Source: Deltaproteobacteria bacterium RIFCSPHIGHO2_02_FULL_40_11
GTDB taxonomy: Bacteria; Bdellovibrionota; JACOXK01; 2-02-FULL-40-11
Direction of reading: 5' to 3'
NCBI GenBank assembly: GCA_001798105.1
Contig: MGRI01000065.1
Coordinates: 1-22,838, forward strand
Length of the DNA: 22,838 nt
Below the pieces are notes generated by a model. The model saw only the letters and a list, made by a program, of their open reading frames with translations. It was not told the DNA's origin and did not search any database. The translations under genes and the position numbers were made by a program. This document shows, piece after piece, positions 6,553 through 14,239 of the stretch; position 1 is the first letter of the stretch; every line of letters begins with the position of its first letter.

Positions 6553-8795
6553 TCTAAAATTCCATGAAAATTGAAAGCGGCGGGGGCTGAGGGCATTTCT
6601 GACGGTTGTACGCATTCTTCTGCCAAGGGGATTAAGGCAAGTCCGAAGAGAGGATTTACATAATATTCCGAAGCTTGATATTCCGGAGTATAAAATGTTC
6701 CGTCTTCTTGAATCAAAGACATGAGTGCAGATTTTAATTCAGATTGAATGCTTTGAAGCTCGGTTTTTTCTTCGGGGGTTGCATTTTCAAGGAGCATTCG
6801 GGTGGCGGCGGTGGCATAGGGAATGGTTGAAAAAAGATAATAGGGGGCCAAGGCATCTGGCGGCAAATGTGTTTTGTCGCGTCTTAAATGAACCATCATA
6901 GATGGTAAGTTTTGAATGTAATTTCTTAAAGAGCGTTTTAAAATTTCTTTTTGGGTTTGGGCCGATTCTGGAGATTCGGCGTTTAAATACAAAGCCAGAT
7001 GAACAGGAACGGCTCTGGCTGCGGATGCCCTTTCATTTCGTTTTGGTTCTTGTGGATCATAAGCAATATTCAAAGGATTCCTGGAGTCTATGGCTTCTTT
7101 TAAAAAATAAATGTTGTTTGTGTCAATTTGTGAATTTGGAAGTGCAATCATGGATGTTGCTATGGCATAGGTATTAAATAAGCTACCTCCTACTAGACCA
7201 GAGGGATATTGGCGCGCTCTGTCGAGATCTCGTTTTAGGTGCCTTTCCATTTCCATACGAAGTCGATTTATTTTTTCACGTTGTCCGAAGGGGAGATTTG
7301 GTTTTCGAACCAAAATATCTCGAAATAGGAGTGTGAAAAATTGTTTTGCGTAAACGTCTGAGGCGACTTGCAACGTATGCGTTGACGTATCTATTAAAGC
7401 GTGAACATTTTTTTGAAGATCTTGAAAAGTATGGGGTGGGTTTGCGCATGTTTCAGCTTGATCTTGCGTGCTTTGGGTCAGTCTTATGATTAAGTCATTG
7501 AGGAGCGTATCTGCGCCTTCACAAAAGGAAGAGACTTTGGAGATGTATAGTCCAGATAAGCCTTCCATTGCCGCATCCCAAGTTGGCTCGTGCCATATAT
7601 TACTGCGGTTCAAATTTTGTGACAGATTTTGTATATTTTCTAAAACCTTGCACAGGGTTTGACATAAATTTGTATTTTGGTGGGAAGGTGCGGTGAGAGC
7701 CGAGATGCTGGGTTCAAACGGAAATTCTTCGGGGGCTCGGGATGCAAGAATATTTTCATAAGCAGAGAGTGCTTTTTCTCTTACATAGGGGTTTTCTGCA
7801 TGAAGCGCAATCCAAGAAATTTCTGGAAGTGCAGATTTTAATTTCATGTTTTCAATCGTGACGAGCATATTTTCAAGAATGTATGAATCATGCCCTGTTT
7901 TATATCGTTCTAATTCGGCCCGAAATTCCTCTAAGAAAAAAGAGTCTAAGGAAGTTTCGGGTGCTCCAAATTTTTCCAGGGACGCTGCCTCGGATATTCC
8001 AAATTTCCCCAATGTGCTCAAAAGGGCCATTTTTTCAGATGCTGGCCAATAATTCGCTCGAATCGAGGTTAAAGGTTTTTTATAATTTTCAATCAGCTTT
8101 GGAATAATTTGCGAGGCCTGCTTTGGGAAGCTTTGAAGTGCAATGTACGAAGTTTCACGTACATCATGACCTTTATCTTGAAGTGCGTTTAAGAGTGTTG
8201 GCACAATGGTTGAGCCTCTGTCGGCAGGCATTTTTGAAAGTGCTTCAATCGCATGAATTTGTGTTTTTGGATGATATACGCCCCAAGAATTTTTGACAAT
8301 GGCTTGCCAGCGTTGAATTGCCTGGGTTTGATATCCAGAGACGACTGTTACAGCTTCTGCAGCATTGCTTCGAACGTCTCGATTGACATCAAAGACTGCA
8401 GCTTCTTGAAATTTCTGTGTGGCATGTTTCGCCCAATTTTCTCTTAAGCTTAAAATATTAAGGGCGTCTTTTCGAATATTTTGGCTATTGTCTATAAGTA
8501 CGGCCTCAACCAATTTGTTGTGGGCTTTATAAAGGTAGTAGCGTCTTGATAAAGAGCTCAGTGCAGATGTTGCAGCCGCTTTCAGTTTTTGATCCTCTGT
8601 ATATAGCGCAAGATAAACCAACGATTCTTGAATGCGGTTGCTGGCGAGCCCTTGTTTTTCAATTTCTTCAAGTGCAGAAATTTTTGTTTCAATCGATGGG
8701 GCACCTAAATCTTCATATAAGCTTGCTTCATTTTTCGCCCAAGCCGGGAAAGGAAGCAGGCTCCATACACACACCCATAAAATGACTTTTCTCAT
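6549..8795 (-). CDS. Exported HEAT-repeat protein with C-terminal helical (toroid-like) region, function unknown
   Basis: The 748-residue product starts with a Sec signal peptide (MRKVILWVCVWSLLPFPAWA, predicted cut after residue 20). About residues 25-350 are HEAT-like helical pairs, for example SIETKISALEEIEKQG, NSQNIRKDALNILSLREN, VNRDVRSNAAEAVTVVS and DKGHDVRETSYIALQSFP. A middle part (about 370-480) contains several cysteines. The C-terminal third (about 540-740) has repeated NTYAIATSMIAL, LAPYYLFSTIPYATAATRML and YYVNPLFGLALIPL segments. These resemble the alpha/alpha toroid of squalene-cyclase-like folds, but I see no catalytic motif. It is last in the yidD-TPR-yggU-HEAT gene run, 39 bp after yggU. 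A periplasmic scaffold is a guess from the architecture. Confidence 0.8.
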   Translation of the reverse strand: MRKVILWVCVWSLLPFPAWAKNEASLYEDLGAPSIETKISALEEIEKQGLASNRIQESLVYLALYTEDQKLKAAATSALSSLSRRYYLYKAHNKLVEAVLIDNSQNIRKDALNILSLRENWAKHATQKFQEAAVFDVNRDVRSNAAEAVTVVSGYQTQAIQRWQAIVKNSWGVYHPKTQIHAIEALSKMPADRGSTIVPTLLNALQDKGHDVRETSYIALQSFPKQASQIIPKLIENYKKPLTSIRANYWPASEKMALLSTLGKFGISEAASLEKFGAPETSLDSFFLEEFRAELERYKTGHDSYILENMLVTIENMKLKSALPEISWIALHAENPYVREKALSAYENILASRAPEEFPFEPSISALTAPSHQNTNLCQTLCKVLENIQNLSQNLNRSNIWHEPTWDAAMEGLSGLYISKVSSFCEGADTLLNDLIIRLTQSTQDQAETCANPPHTFQDLQKNVHALIDTSTHTLQVASDVYAKQFFTLLFRDILVRKPNLPFGQREKINRLRMEMERHLKRDLDRARQYPSGLVGGSLFNTYAIATSMIALPNSQIDTNNIYFLKEAIDSRNPLNIAYDPQEPKRNERASAARAVPVHLALYLNAESPESAQTQKEILKRSLRNYIQNLPSMMVHLRRDKTHLPPDALAPYYLFSTIPYATAATRMLLENATPEEKTELQSIQSELKSALMSLIQEDGTFYTPEYQASEYYVNPLFGLALIPLAEECVQPSEMPSAPAAFNFHGILD

Positions 8796-8834
8796 CTTTC
8801 ATCTTATCGGAAGTGAGCGGTGGAAACCTAAGCT

Positions 8835-9056
8835 TTAAGGAATCTCAAACAGCTTTACTTTTCCCTTTGTTCCACGCAGTAAAGAAATGTGAGATTGTGG
8901 AACTTTAAAATACAAGGCAAGGGCTTGGATGACAGCCTGGTTGGCTTTGTTTTCCTTGGGCGGGGCTTTGACCCAAACTTTAAACTCTGTTTCAGAGATT
9001 TTTTCTATTTTTTCATGTTTTGCGTTGGGTTTAACCTGAACTTGAATACGACGCAT
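8835..9056 (-). CDS. yggU: DUF167 / YggU family protein
   Basis: A 73-residue protein with the DUF167 pattern: IQVQVKPNAKHEKIEKI, FKVWVKAPPKENKANQAVI, LALYFKVPQSHISLLRGTKGKVKLFEI. The family is small and cytosolic with no settled role. I start it at the ATG at 9056, 2 nt after the stop of the TPR gene. GGGAG (rc of 9062-9066) lies 5 nt upstream. The frame stays open 26 codons further upstream, but that stretch is out-of-frame TPR-gene sequence. It sits between two exported proteins, which gives no obvious clue to its role. Confidence 0.88.
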   Translation of the reverse strand: MRRIQVQVKPNAKHEKIEKISETEFKVWVKAPPKENKANQAVIQALALYFKVPQSHISLLRGTKGKVKLFEIP

Positions 9057-9058
9057 TT

Positions 9059-9925
9059 TTACTCCCAAGAAACGGTAAGCGCCGTCCCTGTCCAATTGAG
9101 GTTTAGTCCATATTGATTTTGAAGTCGTTGCCAATTTGTGTTTTTAATATTTTGATTATATTTGTGGGCGGAATTTACGGCCGAATAAATATTCCCGCCG
9201 TAAAAGCCAGAGGCCAAAAAGGTGAGAATCCCAAAAGAAACATAGTATTCATTGACCCAGGTTCTATAAATTCCATAGCCAAACATGCCGTTTACAACCA
9301 ATGCTGCCATGCCGTCCCAAAACCGCCCCACGTACCATTGCCCCAGGCCTGGAAGCATCGCAGAAAATGTGCCCGCCAAAAAAGGGGGACGAGAGGGAAG
9401 ATTTTGCCATTGATTGATTTCCTGAGAAAAAGCTAAAGTTTTAGGATGGCGGTTAGAGATCAGTTCTTGTTTCGCCTCCTGTATTTTTTCCTGAAGAAAA
9501 TAAGCCCAGGCCATTTGATAAGCGGCCGCATCCGAAAGGGGATGCTTGGGAAACTGTGTTTGAAATGTTCTCCATTCACCAATGGCAAAATCGTATTGTT
9601 TTGATTCAAACAACGTTTGCGCAAGTGCAAATTGGGCGTCTTGACCAATGCGTTTTAAGGGGAATTGCGTGGCAAGCTTTTGAAAATAGGGAAGTGCTGC
9701 GTCTGGCTTTTGGCCTTTTAAGTAGCTATAGCCCATTTGAAATTCCACCGCATTTTTCTGGGGATGGGTGGGGTACATGTGTAAAAACCGTTTATATTCT
9801 GTAATGGCCCGATAGTAGTCTTGCTCTTTGAAAAGCGCGTTTCCAAAACCAAGAATGCCTTTGGGGATTTGTGTTGCTTCAAGTGGGAGTGTTAGTAAAA
9901 ATACAAAAAAAATAAAACGCATCAT
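9059..9925 (-). CDS. TPR protein with C-terminal DUF5683/TM2-like membrane domain
   Basis: The 288-residue product starts with a signal peptide or signal anchor (MMRFIFFVFLLTLPLEA). About four TPR or Sel1-like helical repeats follow (26-165: FKEQDYYRAITEYKRFLHMYP, MGYSYLKGQKPDAALPYFQKL, LFESKQYDFAIGEWRTF, MAWAYFLQEKIQEAKQEL). The C-terminal region (about 178-260) has LPGLGQWYVGRFWDGMAAL, two hydrophobic helices, and GGNIYSAVNSAHKYNQ. That pattern is typical of DUF5683/TM2-like small membrane domains. The ATG at 9925 overlaps the yidD stop as ATGA, indicating coupled translation. An in-frame start at 9937 would lie inside yidD. Function unknown; the tight link to a YidD-like gene suggests work in the cell envelope. 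Confidence 0.82.
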   Translation of the reverse strand: MMRFIFFVFLLTLPLEATQIPKGILGFGNALFKEQDYYRAITEYKRFLHMYPTHPQKNAVEFQMGYSYLKGQKPDAALPYFQKLATQFPLKRIGQDAQFALAQTLFESKQYDFAIGEWRTFQTQFPKHPLSDAAAYQMAWAYFLQEKIQEAKQELISNRHPKTLAFSQEINQWQNLPSRPPFLAGTFSAMLPGLGQWYVGRFWDGMAALVVNGMFGYGIYRTWVNEYYVSFGILTFLASGFYGGNIYSAVNSAHKYNQNIKNTNWQRLQNQYGLNLNWTGTALTVSWE

Positions 9926-10326
9926 GGCGAAATCCAAAAGTCATTATCAGAGACAGAGTCACTCAAATAGGTTTTCCCAAATTTTTGAATCCATGTGTAA
10001 AGCTCAGGCGATCTGCCATGGTCTCGCATGAATCTGTCAGTTGCCATCCAGCCGCCTAAAAGGGGGCCATGCTTTTGAAGCGCTTGAAAACCATAGTGCG
10101 AACACGTCGGGTACATGCCACACCGGGCGCCATCTGCGCGGGTTAAAAAATGCGTCCAGGCATGAAATCCGTAATCAAAGGCGGAAATGGGGCTCAGGTT
10201 TTGGATCGATAAAGTTTCATTGAGCGTGGGGTGGCGTTTAGAAATCGACCAGGGCTCTTCGCCAAAAATGTCTTGCATCCTGAGCCATACGGTTAAAATC
10301 AAAAGTATTAAAATAATATATTTCAT
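9922..10326 (-). CDS. YidD-like membrane protein insertion efficiency factor, with N-terminal signal/TM segment
   Basis: YidD (DUF37) proteins are small inner-membrane-associated factors that assist insertion of membrane proteins, normally about 70-85 residues and next to rnpA/yidC. This one has 134 residues. It has an N-terminal hydrophobic segment (MKYIILILLILTVWL), a linker, then the YidD core GARCGMYPTCSHYGFQALQKHG (near 69-90) followed by GWMATDRFMRDHG. The core cysteine pair around YPTC is kept, but the usual arginine-cysteine-His-Pro stretch after the second helix reads RDHG. It is the first gene of a leftward operon. The ATG at 10326 is preceded by a GTG at 10329 that would add one residue. 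Likely a divergent paralogue; another yidD may exist elsewhere. Confidence 0.8.
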   Translation of the reverse strand: MKYIILILLILTVWLRMQDIFGEEPWSISKRHPTLNETLSIQNLSPISAFDYGFHAWTHFLTRADGARCGMYPTCSHYGFQALQKHGPLLGGWMATDRFMRDHGRSPELYTWIQKFGKTYLSDSVSDNDFWISP

Positions 10327-10342
10327 CACTGCGTTTGAAATA

Positions 10343-10393
10343 GAAATACTCTGTGTTTGGGAGCTTGTCTAGAGATCAAAACAAGAAAATCAA
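10343..10393 (-). promoter_or_regulatory. Candidate promoter region of the yidD-like operon
   Basis: Two readings compete on the minus strand. One is TAGACA (10371-10366) with a 17-bp spacer to TATTTC (10348-10343). The other is TTGATT (10393-10388) with a 16-bp spacer to TAGACA used as the -10. The second resembles the purL promoter arrangement (TTGATTTTC...TAGAC). The rest of the gap up to 10476 is AT-rich and shows nothing else I recognise. Confidence 0.3.
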
Positions 10394-10476
10394 GAATAAA
10401 AATGATGTGCATAATTTTATGAAATTTTAATCTAAGTTTAATACTAAAAGCGCCTTGTTGGATTTCTTTTTTTAAG

Positions 10477-10505
10477 TATAATTAAAGCATGAGTTGAACG
10501 TGTGT
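10477..10505 (+). promoter_or_regulatory. -10 box plus conserved leader motif of the beta-helix lipoprotein gene
   Basis: TATAAT (10477-10482) in the context TAAGTATAAT is followed after 12 nt by TGAACGTGTGT (10495-10505). A weak -35, TTGTTG (10455-10460), lies 16 bp upstream. The -10, the 12-nt gap and the 11-nt motif are the same as at 153-181 on the other strand. The remaining leader to the ATG is AT-rich. Confidence 0.6.
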
Positions 10506-10548
10506 GGAATAAAGCAGTTTTCCGTATTGTAAAACAAAAAAAAATAAA

Positions 10549-11952
10549 ATGGGAAAAAAACATATGAAATATGGTGTTGTTTTAAAGTATGCAACGGCGG
10601 GGTTTATTTTTTTTGTAAGCATGTGGATCTCATCTTGCGGAAAAGAGGATAATAGATTACCTCAGCCGGTAACACAAAGCCAAGCAGATTCCAGCGAAGA
10701 AGAACATGTTCTCCCCATTGATGAACCCGATATTATAAAGCCTCCGCCTGTAGCAGCGATTTCTGCTTGTCAAGATGTTCCCAAATTACCTGCCCCAGGC
10801 CAATCAGTACATCATTATACAGAAAAATCATGCGATCAGGATCCCCAGAATATATTTTTAGTAGCCAAAAATATTCGACAAGGCCTTTCAGCGGGGGAGT
10901 GTCCACAGCGTTTTTCAGAGTTTCGGAACGCAATGCTTCATGTTGCATCAATGGAAGAGAATATTTTTAATTATGACGAACTGATAATTGAAGTGCAAGA
11001 TGGTGAAGAATATTCGATGTGTGATCCCGGTGATTGCCAGTTAAGTAAATATGCAGAGAAATATCCAGTAAAATTTCCAATACCAAAGGTTGCATCTCAA
11101 GGAGGGAAGTCTCAGCCCGCGCTTATTTTACGTGCTAGAGATGGATTTCAACCCAAATTAACGCGTAACGTATCTGGCCCTATTCTGTCTTTTATCAATG
11201 TTCAAAAAGTAAAAATTCATGGATTTATTTTGGGGCGTCGCATTCTTTCTGCAACCAGTGGTCAAACACCAACGACAACTTTTGGAGTTGAAATTGGTTC
11301 TGCCATAGTTGTTAAGCATCCAGATTTAAGATGGAATACAAAAATTGTCCCTCGAGGTGAAACGCAGCAAGATCCCGCTTACCCCATTTTTTACCAAATC
11401 CAAAATAACAGATTTGAAAATGTGAGTTACGGTATTAATCTTCATGATGTTGATAATTTCGGACAAGCCCATCTCCAGCGTGGAGAAATTCGATTGGAGA
11501 ACAATTGTTTTAATTCTGTAACAGATTCTGTTTTATATGATAACGATTGGAGTCGAGGAAAACGTGTTCTCAAAAACAATTTTTTGACAGATGTGAATAA
11601 TGTTATTTTCTTACGGTTAAAAGAAAACATACAATATGAGGTTTTAGAAAATACAGTTACTTTAACACCAGGTAAAATGTTTTTTTACGATCATCAATTG
11701 GATCCAACCGCAAAGAATGCTTCTAGACAATATGTGTATTGTCTAGATCTTACTGGTGATTTTGATTATGGACGATGTATGAAAACGGTTTTTGGAAGAA
11801 AGCTTCTGTCCGATAAAAATCACATTTTTTATCGACGCGGGGATCTCATGTTGCTGCAGACAGTTCATAATTCATCATATGGCATGTCAGCGTGGAAGGA
11901 CGCGTTTCAACAGACAAACGATACAAGCGAATTTACTGAACTCTCTCCATAG
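10549..11952 (+). CDS. Lipoprotein, probable right-handed beta-helix protein, function unknown
   Basis: The 467-residue product has a lipoprotein signal peptide ending ISSC, with Cys30 as the candidate lipidated residue. An acidic, proline-rich linker follows (about 31-65). From about residue 180 the protein has short repeated strand-turn units, such as SFINVQKVKIHGFILGRR, IQNNRFENVSYGINLHD, IRLENNCFNSVTDSVLYD and VLKNNFLTDVNNVIFLRL. This fits a pectate-lyase/NosD-like beta helix; no catalytic residues can be assigned. An ATG at 10564 (MKYGVVLKY) is an alternative start giving a more usual signal-peptide length. It stands alone between the leftward yidD operon and purL, with its own promoter. 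It could be a polysaccharide-binding or degrading surface protein, but this is inference. Confidence 0.75.
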   Translation: MGKKHMKYGVVLKYATAGFIFFVSMWISSCGKEDNRLPQPVTQSQADSSEEEHVLPIDEPDIIKPPPVAAISACQDVPKLPAPGQSVHHYTEKSCDQDPQNIFLVAKNIRQGLSAGECPQRFSEFRNAMLHVASMEENIFNYDELIIEVQDGEEYSMCDPGDCQLSKYAEKYPVKFPIPKVASQGGKSQPALILRARDGFQPKLTRNVSGPILSFINVQKVKIHGFILGRRILSATSGQTPTTTFGVEIGSAIVVKHPDLRWNTKIVPRGETQQDPAYPIFYQIQNNRFENVSYGINLHDVDNFGQAHLQRGEIRLENNCFNSVTDSVLYDNDWSRGKRVLKNNFLTDVNNVIFLRLKENIQYEVLENTVTLTPGKMFFYDHQLDPTAKNASRQYVYCLDLTGDFDYGRCMKTVFGRKLLSDKNHIFYRRGDLMLLQTVHNSSYGMSAWKDAFQQTNDTSEFTELSP

Positions 11953-11968
11953 GCGAAAAATATTATTG

Positions 11969-11982
11969 AAGCCATTAGGCTT
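11969..11982 (+). terminator. Weak terminator-like hairpin after the beta-helix lipoprotein
   Basis: AAGCC-ATTA-GGCTT forms a 5-bp stem 16 nt after the stop at 11952, followed by the T-rich TAATTTGATTTT. The stem is short and the T-tract is interrupted. The T-tract also contains the candidate -35 of purL, so read-through is likely. Confidence 0.4.
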
Positions 11983-11986
11983 TAAT

Positions 11987-12015
11987 TTGATTTTCCTACG
12001 TACTTCCACTAGACT
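11987..12015 (+). promoter_or_regulatory. Candidate promoter of purL-purF-hem-polA unit
   Basis: TTGATT (11987-11992), a 17-bp spacer and TAGACT (12010-12015) each match the consensus at four of six positions. Transcription would begin at about 12022, only about 6 nt before the purL ATG at 12028. No Shine-Dalgarno sequence precedes that ATG, which fits a nearly leaderless message. The same very short leader is inferred for purM. Confidence 0.42.
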
Positions 12016-12027
12016 TTTCTGAAAATC

Positions 12028-14238
12028 ATGCCAAATACTGAGATTTCAAAAGATAGTGTGAAAGCCCATGGGCTAACGCCCGACGAATATCAAAAAATTT
12101 TAAAGCTTTTAGGGCGGACGCCCAATCTTACGGAATTGGGTGTGTTTTCTGTCATGTGGTCGGAGCATTGTTCGTATAAAAGTTCCAGGGTGCATTTACG
12201 GAAATTCCCCACTTCTGGGCCGCATGTGGTGCAAGGCCCGGGGGAAAATGCTGGGGTGGTGGATATTGGAGATGGCAAAGTCGTTGTTTTTAAGATGGAA
12301 AGTCACAACCATCCTTCCTTTATAGAGCCTTATCAGGGGGCGGCAACCGGGGTGGGGGGCATTTTACGGGATGTCTTTACCATGGGGGCCAGGCCCATTG
12401 CGCTTTTAAATTCACTTCGGTTTGGTTCACCTACGCATGCAAAAACAAAGCATTTGGTGGAAGGGGTCGTAAGTGGCATTGGAGGCTATGGCAATCCCTT
12501 TGGGTGTCCCACGGTGGGGGGCGAAGTTTTTTTTGATGCGTCCTATAATTTAAATCCCTTGGTGAATGCCTTTTGTTTGGGGATTTCTGATCGTGACAAA
12601 ATCTTTTTGGGTAGAGCCGAAGGGAAAGGAAATCCTGTGATCTATGCAGGCTCTAAAACAGGGCGAGACGGCATTCATGGGGCTACGATGGCCTCGCAAG
12701 AATTTGACGATACGGCAGAAAGTAAAAAGCCTACAGTTCAAGTGGGCGATCCTTTTTGCGAAAAGCTTTTGTTGGAAGCTTGTTTGGAGCTCATGCAAAA
12801 AGATTACTTGGTTGGGATTCAAGACATGGGGGCCGCGGGGCTCACAAGTTCTTCTGTGGAAATGGCATCCAGAGCTGGAAATGGGATTGAACTCGATTTG
12901 AGTCAAGTTCCCGCCCGGGAAGAAAACATGACGCCGTATGATTTTTTATTGTCTGAGTCACAAGAACGCATGCTTTTGGTGGTAAAAAAAGGATTTGAAA
13001 AGGAGGCCATCCAAATTTTTCATAAGTGGGAACTCGATGCCTGTGTGATTGGCGTGGTGACAGAGGATGGGAAATTTCGGGTGAAGTTTCATGGAGAAGA
13101 AGTTTGCGATATTCCAGTGAAGGCTCTGACAGACGAAGCGCCTGTGTATGAAAGGCCATACAATTCCCCTGAACATTTGGATGATTCCTTGAAGAAGCCT
13201 GTCGGAGGTCGTTTGGGAGGATGGCATGAGCTTCTCATAAAATTTGTTTCCTCCCCAAATTTGTGCTCCCGTAAATGGGTGTATCGTCAATACGATCATC
13301 AGGTGCGAACCAATACGGTCATGCTTCCAGGGGGCGATGCAGCAATGGTCAGAATAGAGGGGACGAAAAAAGGCATTGCCATCACCACAGATTGCAACGC
13401 AAGGCTATGTCAAATCAATCCAAGGATGGGAGCGCAGTATGCCATTGCTGAAGCCGCCAGGAATATATCTGCTGTGGGAGCTACCCCTTTGGCCGTGACC
13501 GATTGCTTGAATTTTGGAAATCCCGAAAAACCTGAAATCATGTGGCAATTTAAAGAAGCCGTCGAAGGGTTGGCAGAAGCCTGCCAGGTTTTTGAAACGC
13601 CCGTCGTAAGTGGCAACGTGAGTCTCTATAATGAAACAAATAGTCAGGCGGTTTTCCCAACGCCAACCATTGGCATGGTGGGGCTGATTTCAAATATCGA
13701 AAAAAGAGTGGGGATTGGGTTTCAAAACTTGAGCGATGAAATTTATCTCATTGGAGAAAGCAAAGACACCCCACATGACCTGTCTTTAGATGGCAGCGAA
13801 TATTTGAATTTCTTTTATGGAGAGCTGGGCACCTGTCTTCCGAAGTTAGACTTGGCGTTTGAAAAGAAAGTCCAAACCGTAGTCCGAGAAGCGATTGAAA
13901 AGGGGCTTCTTGCATCTTGTCATGACATTTCAGATGGGGGGCTTTTGGTGGCACTTTTAGAAAGTGCCTTCCAAAATGATGTTGGATTTGAGGTCTCCTA
14001 CGAAAAAGATATCCCCAAAGAGGTGCTTTATTTTGGTGAAAGTCCATCGCGGTATGTGGTTAGCGTGGATCCTAAAAAAGTGAGTGATCTTGAAAACTTA
14101 TTAAAACATGTTAAAGTGCCATATCAGAAAATTGGATGCACCCACCCCGCCAAAATTCAGGTGAATTCAGACATTCAGTTACCCCTTAAAGAGACGAAGA
14201 TGATGTGGGAGAATGCTTTTGAAGCAGGGTTTAAATAA
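12028..14238 (+). CDS. purL: FGAM synthase large subunit, small-type PurL
   Basis: PurL uses ATP and ammonia to turn FGAR into FGAM (step 4). At 736 residues it is the small form that needs separate PurQ and PurS. Landmarks in order are SEHCSYKSSRVHLRKF (near 44), ESHNHPSFIEPYQGAATGVGG (near 91), MGARPIALLNSLRFG, QDMGAAGLTSSSVEMASRAGNG, LPGGDAAMVRI, NVSLYNETN and the second AIR-synthetase-like half with CHDISDGGLLVALLESAF. It is separated from purS and purQ by about 5.5 kb. The purF ATG follows its stop after 1 nt. Confidence 0.96.
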   Translation: MPNTEISKDSVKAHGLTPDEYQKILKLLGRTPNLTELGVFSVMWSEHCSYKSSRVHLRKFPTSGPHVVQGPGENAGVVDIGDGKVVVFKMESHNHPSFIEPYQGAATGVGGILRDVFTMGARPIALLNSLRFGSPTHAKTKHLVEGVVSGIGGYGNPFGCPTVGGEVFFDASYNLNPLVNAFCLGISDRDKIFLGRAEGKGNPVIYAGSKTGRDGIHGATMASQEFDDTAESKKPTVQVGDPFCEKLLLEACLELMQKDYLVGIQDMGAAGLTSSSVEMASRAGNGIELDLSQVPAREENMTPYDFLLSESQERMLLVVKKGFEKEAIQIFHKWELDACVIGVVTEDGKFRVKFHGEEVCDIPVKALTDEAPVYERPYNSPEHLDDSLKKPVGGRLGGWHELLIKFVSSPNLCSRKWVYRQYDHQVRTNTVMLPGGDAAMVRIEGTKKGIAITTDCNARLCQINPRMGAQYAIAEAARNISAVGATPLAVTDCLNFGNPEKPEIMWQFKEAVEGLAEACQVFETPVVSGNVSLYNETNSQAVFPTPTIGMVGLISNIEKRVGIGFQNLSDEIYLIGESKDTPHDLSLDGSEYLNFFYGELGTCLPKLDLAFEKKVQTVVREAIEKGLLASCHDISDGGLLVALLESAFQNDVGFEVSYEKDIPKEVLYFGESPSRYVVSVDPKKVSDLENLLKHVKVPYQKIGCTHPAKIQVNSDIQLPLKETKMMWENAFEAGFK

Positions 14239-14239
14239 A

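Noticed and set aside
12550..13299. Overlapping long minus-strand open frames inside purL
   Set aside because: They show no domain pattern, no start signals, and lie opposite a highly conserved gene; they are shadows of its codon usage.
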